Shown piece after piece: positions 50,338-53,100 of a stretch of DNA of 53,100 bases; position 1 is the first letter of the stretch, and every line of letters starts with the position of its first letter. The DNA comes from an uncultured Caldilineaceae bacterium. GTDB taxonomy: Bacteria > Chloroflexota > Anaerolineae > Caldilineales > Caldilineaceae. The notes beneath the pieces are model-generated. The model was not told the origin of the DNA and made no database searches. It worked only from the letters and a program-made list of their open reading frames with translations. The position numbers and the translations under genes were made by a program. The stretch spans positions 1 to 53,100 of the forward strand of contig CATOTS010000040.1 in NCBI GenBank assembly GCA_951813625.1, in the 5' to 3' direction.

Positions 50338-50645
50338 GTAACTACCAAGCCACATACAGCGTCTGTCTCGACCAGCGCTTCATCCCCGCCGCCATTCAGA
50401 TTCTCTGATTGCGAATTCGGTTGGCCGCCACCACGTTGGTTGACCCGCACTGCAGGAATGACGACGTACCGTCGGTGAGCGCTGGTTTTGGAGGGGGGCG
50501 TTGCGGGGGGAGTCCCCCCGCACAAGGGAGGGCCGCAGGCCCGACCGTCCCAAAAGCAAGGAGAAAGAAAAGCGGAATGAGGAGAGAGAAAACACCTTAG
50601 CTCACCTCATTCAGGGTCACAGACTGATTGCGGCTGAGTAGTTAC
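50338..50645 (+). mobile_element. IS66-like MITE, 308 bp (copy D), perfect target duplication
   Basis: Starts GTAACTACCAAGCCAC and ends GCGGCTGAGTAGTTAC. It is flanked by an exact 8-bp duplication, CTGAAAAC (50330-50337 and 50646-50653). GTAA-type ends and 8-bp duplications are the known hallmarks of the IS66 family. Inside are the hairpins GCGGGGGGAGTCCCCCCGC and GGGCCGCAGGCCC. No coding capacity. It ends about 50 bp before the glycerol dehydrogenase gene. Confidence 0.9.
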
Positions 50646-50694
50646 CTGAAAACCAGAAACTGAGAACTGAAAACCAAGAGATTGGAGCAACGCC

Positions 50695-51903
50695 ATGACA
50701 GCCAGCGTCGACTACTCCCCCAAGCTGATTTTCTCGCTTGAAGAGAGAGGACGGGAGACGCCGCCTTTCGGGTTGATCGCGCCGGCGCGCTATGTGCAGG
50801 GGCCGGGGCTGCTCGATGAGCTGGGCCATTTTCTGGCGCTGGTCCCGAGCAGGCGGCCGGCCGTGCTCATCAGCGCCGGTGGGCTGCGCCGTCACCGTGA
50901 GCAGCTTGTTGACGGCCTGGGCGCGATGGATAGCGAGCCGGTCTTCGAGGTCTTCGAGGGCCAGTGCTGCCTCAGCGAAATCGAGCGCGCCGCGGCCAGC
51001 CTGCGGGCGGGTAACGCCTCCTTTGACAGCCTGATCGCGGTCGGAGGGGGAAAGTGCCTCGACGCGGGCAAGAGCGTCGCGGCGCGCTTGGAAGTCCCGG
51101 CGGTGATCTGCCCCACGATCGCGTCGACCGACGCGCCCTGCTCGGCGCTGTCGGTCATCTACTCGGACGAGGGGATCGTCCAAGGGGGAGAGTTTTTCCC
51201 GGACAGCCCGGCGCTGGTGCTGGTCGACTCGCAGCTGATCGCGGCTGCGCCGGTCCGCTACCTGGTGGCGGGCATGGGCGACGCGCTGGCGACCCGTTAC
51301 GAGGCGCGCACGTGCAACCGCAACCCGGCCGGGCGCTCGGTGCTCGGCGGCCGCCCGACCGTGGCCGCCCAGGCCATCGCCGAGCAGTGTGCGCAGACGG
51401 TCTTCGACGACGGCATCGCCGCGGCCGAAGCGGCCTTCGGCGGCGAGGTCAACGCGGCGTTGGAGCGGGTGATCGAGGCCAATACGCTTCTAAGCGGCAT
51501 CGGTTTCGAGAGCGGCGGGGTGACCGGCGCGCACGCGGTCGCCGGCGGCTTTACCCACCTGCCGCACGTGCGCGCGCGCTATCTCCACGGCGAGATGGTG
51601 GCGATGGGGCTGCTGGCGCAGCTGGCGCTGGAGGGGTCTGAGGAGGAGTGCGCGCAGGTGGCCCGTTTCAGCGCGCAGGTCGGCCTGCCGACACATCTCG
51701 CCCAGCTTTCGCTGGAACTTGACAGAGACGGCGCGGCGTTGCAGGCGGCGATGGCCGCGATTGCGGTCTCGCCGCTGATGGAGCACGAGCCGCTCGAGGT
51801 CACGCCGGAGAACACCTGGGCCGCGCTGCTGCGGGCCGACGAGATCGGGCGCGCGGCCAGCGCTGTCGCCGGCGACAGCGCGTACCGACGCCTGCATGCA
51901 TGA
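50695..51903 (+). CDS. gldA: Glycerol dehydrogenase (GldA-like iron/zinc alcohol dehydrogenase), 402 aa
   Basis: NAD-dependent oxidation of glycerol or a related polyol. NAD-binding GGGKCLDAGK (117-126) and ASTDAPCSALSVIY; metal ligands D196 (GMGDAL), H280 (TGAHAVA) and H298 (YLHGEMVAMG), the D-H-H set of GldA. An N-terminal extension of ~25 residues precedes APARYVQGPG. TTGGAGC lies before ATG 50695. Monocistronic, with a MITE forming most of its upstream region. Substrate choice between glycerol and similar diols is not decided by sequence. Confidence 0.88.
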   Translation: MTASVDYSPKLIFSLEERGRETPPFGLIAPARYVQGPGLLDELGHFLALVPSRRPAVLISAGGLRRHREQLVDGLGAMDSEPVFEVFEGQCCLSEIERAAASLRAGNASFDSLIAVGGGKCLDAGKSVAARLEVPAVICPTIASTDAPCSALSVIYSDEGIVQGGEFFPDSPALVLVDSQLIAAAPVRYLVAGMGDALATRYEARTCNRNPAGRSVLGGRPTVAAQAIAEQCAQTVFDDGIAAAEAAFGGEVNAALERVIEANTLLSGIGFESGGVTGAHAVAGGFTHLPHVRARYLHGEMVAMGLLAQLALEGSEEECAQVARFSAQVGLPTHLAQLSLELDRDGAALQAAMAAIAVSPLMEHEPLEVTPENTWAALLRADEIGRAASAVAGDSAYRRLHA

Positions 51904-52273
51904 GCCGCATACGAGCGGATGAACGCGCGCGGCGCGCCCGAGGCCTCAAGCTAAAGTGGACGCGGCTGGCCTCTGCGATGGTTCCGCGGGCGGTGAGGAA
52001 GGAGCCATCGAGATGGTCGGTGTGCAGATAGTGGAGAGCATTGCCGGGTTTGACGGCAAAGTTCTGACCAGAGAAGGGGGTTCTAAAGGCCCGTCTTGCG
52101 CCGTAGCATACGCCGCAACTTGGGGATGACATACGCGTTCAGTAGGTCGGTGAAGGGGTCGGAAACCTCGGTTGGCGCTGCCGGCGAAACCGCATTGTTG
52201 TCGTTGCAAATGTACGATGTGTGAGCTTGGCCCCAAAAACTGGACCACAAGCTAAGGTGTATAATGGAGCAAT
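51904..52273. other. Intergenic region, no supported gene
   Basis: Frames here have no initiation signal. A minus-strand stretch reading HYLHTDHLDGSF faintly recalls Rhs/YD repeats but has no continuation, so I do not call it. Confidence 0.35.
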
Positions 52274-52620
52274 TCACCCATCCATTAGAGGCCGGTTTTC
52301 AACCTCCCCCACGTCGGAGAAATTTGTAATCGCCACCTCGCCTTCGGGAAACTCGGCGACGATCTTCAACTTCCCCCCGACTGCCTCAATATAGGAACGG
52401 AGGCTGGAGACGTACACGTCAGTCCGCTGCTCCAGCTTGGAGACCGCGGGCTGGTTCACCTGCAACATCTTCGCCAGGTCCCGCTGCGTCAGCGCCCGCG
52501 CCCGGCGCAACTCGTGCAGCGGCATCTCCGCCAGCAGCTCCCTCTTCATCCGTCGATACGCCGGCGGCGCGCCGGCGAAAACCCATTGGTCAGTTCGCGA
52601 AACGAATGGCGTCCACTCAT
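52274..52620 (-). pseudogene. HigA-type XRE antitoxin split by a one-base frameshift
   Basis: ATG at 52620 overlaps the toxin stop (ATGA) and reads MSGRHSFRELTNGFSPARRR to a TGA at 52546-52548. The rest of a normal antitoxin continues one frame over from ATG 52549: KRELLAEMPLHELRRARALT, then the HTH TQRDLAKMLQVNQPAVSKL, 91 aa to the stop. The family normally runs RI-x-x-x-K-x-EL without a break, so one base (an A in GGA-ATGAAG) seems lost. The second start also overlaps the first stop (ATGA), so reinitiation could still make an HTH-containing protein. Confidence 0.8.
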
Positions 52621-52979
52621 TCGAGCAACCCCTCCTTTCGTAGTTCCTCCAAGTGCTCGTCGTAAAGGGCATCTGCGACCGGCACGTATTCCTCGTAGAA
52701 CCGGTCGTTTCCGGTCTTGTCTCCGCCGATGAGCAGTATGGACGTTCGCCTCGGGTCGAAGGCATAGAAGGCCCGCAGAGGCCTGCCACTGCTCTGCACC
52801 CGAAGCTCGCGCATTTCCCCGTGACGTGAACCTCTGGTATCCGAGGAGTAGGGGTACGGCAGCCTGGGACCGTACTCCATCAACAGCTCAACCCTGGCAG
52901 CCACGGCGTCCTGCTGACTCTCCAAGAGCGTCTGCCACCACTGCCCAAACTCGTCCGTGTACTCGACCTCCCAAGACAT
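52617..52979 (-). CDS. Type II toxin, RelE/HigB (Gp49-like) family, 120 aa
   Basis: Ribosome-dependent mRNA interferase-type toxin: WEVEYTDEFGQWWQTL, then PYPYSSDTRGSRHGEMRELRVQS (His/Glu/Arg), RPLRAFYAFDPRRTSILLIGGDKTG and a helical end. Intact and full length. First gene of the pair; the antitoxin overlaps its stop by four bases. With its antitoxin frameshifted, survival of an intact toxin is notable. Confidence 0.88.
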   Translation of the reverse strand: MSWEVEYTDEFGQWWQTLLESQQDAVAARVELLMEYGPRLPYPYSSDTRGSRHGEMRELRVQSSGRPLRAFYAFDPRRTSILLIGGDKTGNDRFYEEYVPVADALYDEHLEELRKEGLLE

Positions 52980-52989
52980 GATTGCATTG

Positions 52990-53007
52990 TATTCCTAATA
53001 CGGAATA
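52990..53007. promoter_or_regulatory. Inverted repeat upstream of the toxin gene
   Basis: TATTCC-TAATAC-GGAATA, with 6-bp perfect arms, lies 11 bases upstream of the toxin ATG (minus strand), where the HTH antitoxin would be expected to bind. TACAAT between it and the ATG could be the -10 box. Confidence 0.5.
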
Positions 53008-53100
53008 AAAGCAAACAAAAGCCGAGACCGGAGAACCTCTCTCCCAAGGGCTTCGGGGGACGCGGGGCAAGGCATGCAGATAACTCCCTCCCATCTGCGA

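Noticed and set aside
51946..52132. Rhs/YD-repeat or transposase remnant on the minus strand
   Set aside because: Only HYLHTDHLDG is suggestive. It has no continuation in any frame.

Overview
The window is one stretch of a GC-rich bacterial chromosome. Several things suggest a Chloroflexota-like (Caldilineales/Anaerolineae type) genome: GC-rich single-membrane-style lipoproteins, an SH3b protein with long Thr/Pro linkers, a phytanoyl-CoA dioxygenase, oligopeptide permeases, and intergenic DNA full of modular GC-rich repeats. This is inference; no rRNA or marker gene is present.

Layout. 1-2287: a possible small ORF, a ~212-225 bp tandem repeat array and an IS66-like MITE. 2288-3139: a PhyH dioxygenase. 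3563-27000: a ~23 kb defence island whose base composition looks clearly less GC-rich than the flanks (judged by eye). Its minus-strand arm holds a phosphorothioate-DNA-binding HNH nuclease, a DUF3883 nuclease-like protein and a 1664-aa sacsin-type GHKL ATPase with a C-terminal DUF3883 domain. Its plus-strand arm (11723-26683) is a tightly coupled operon: DndA-like cysteine desulfurase, DUF4007 protein, 1188-aa P-loop ATPase, double-GHKL/histidine-kinase protein, degenerate receiver-domain protein, DndC-like PAPS reductase, SNF2 helicase, ParB/Srx protein, a helical (HTH-like) protein and an MBL-fold nuclease-like protein. A fragment of a second cysteine desulfurase lies just past its end.

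27180-27740 is a block of dispersed and tandem repeats related to those left of the island. 27917-32744 is an oligopeptide ABC transporter whose binding-protein gene is split by an IS982-family element, with an IS66-like MITE between the two permease genes. 32866-36466 holds an acyltransferase, a HigB/HigA-type toxin-antitoxin pair and the start of a Mn/Zn ABC transporter (35321-40446), which is followed by a coupled MFS gene. 41785-47489 holds a PD-(D/E)XK-like protein, a DUF4432 epimerase-like gene with a partial duplicate at 46388-46518, an SH3b secreted protein, small unknown genes and a DUF4258/DUF2283 pair. 47705-48010 has a near-consensus promoter followed by a strongly folding non-coding stretch. 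48261-51903 holds assimilatory APS reductase, a CbiX/SirB chelatase, another IS66-like MITE and a glycerol dehydrogenase. The window ends with a second HigB/HigA-type pair whose antitoxin is frameshifted.

How it fits together. The most notable system is the 11723-26683 operon. It has the two sulfur-handling enzymes of DNA phosphorothioation (cysteine desulfurase and PAPS-reductase-like DndC/SspD), but no recognisable DndD, DndE, SspB or SspC. In their place are SNF2, ParB/Srx, helical and MBL proteins, coupled to a DUF4007/ATPase/kinase/receiver module that looks like the effector or sensor arm. I read it as a non-canonical sulfur-based DNA modification-restriction system with a built-in His-Asp-like signalling pair. 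That function is inferred from domains and gene order only.
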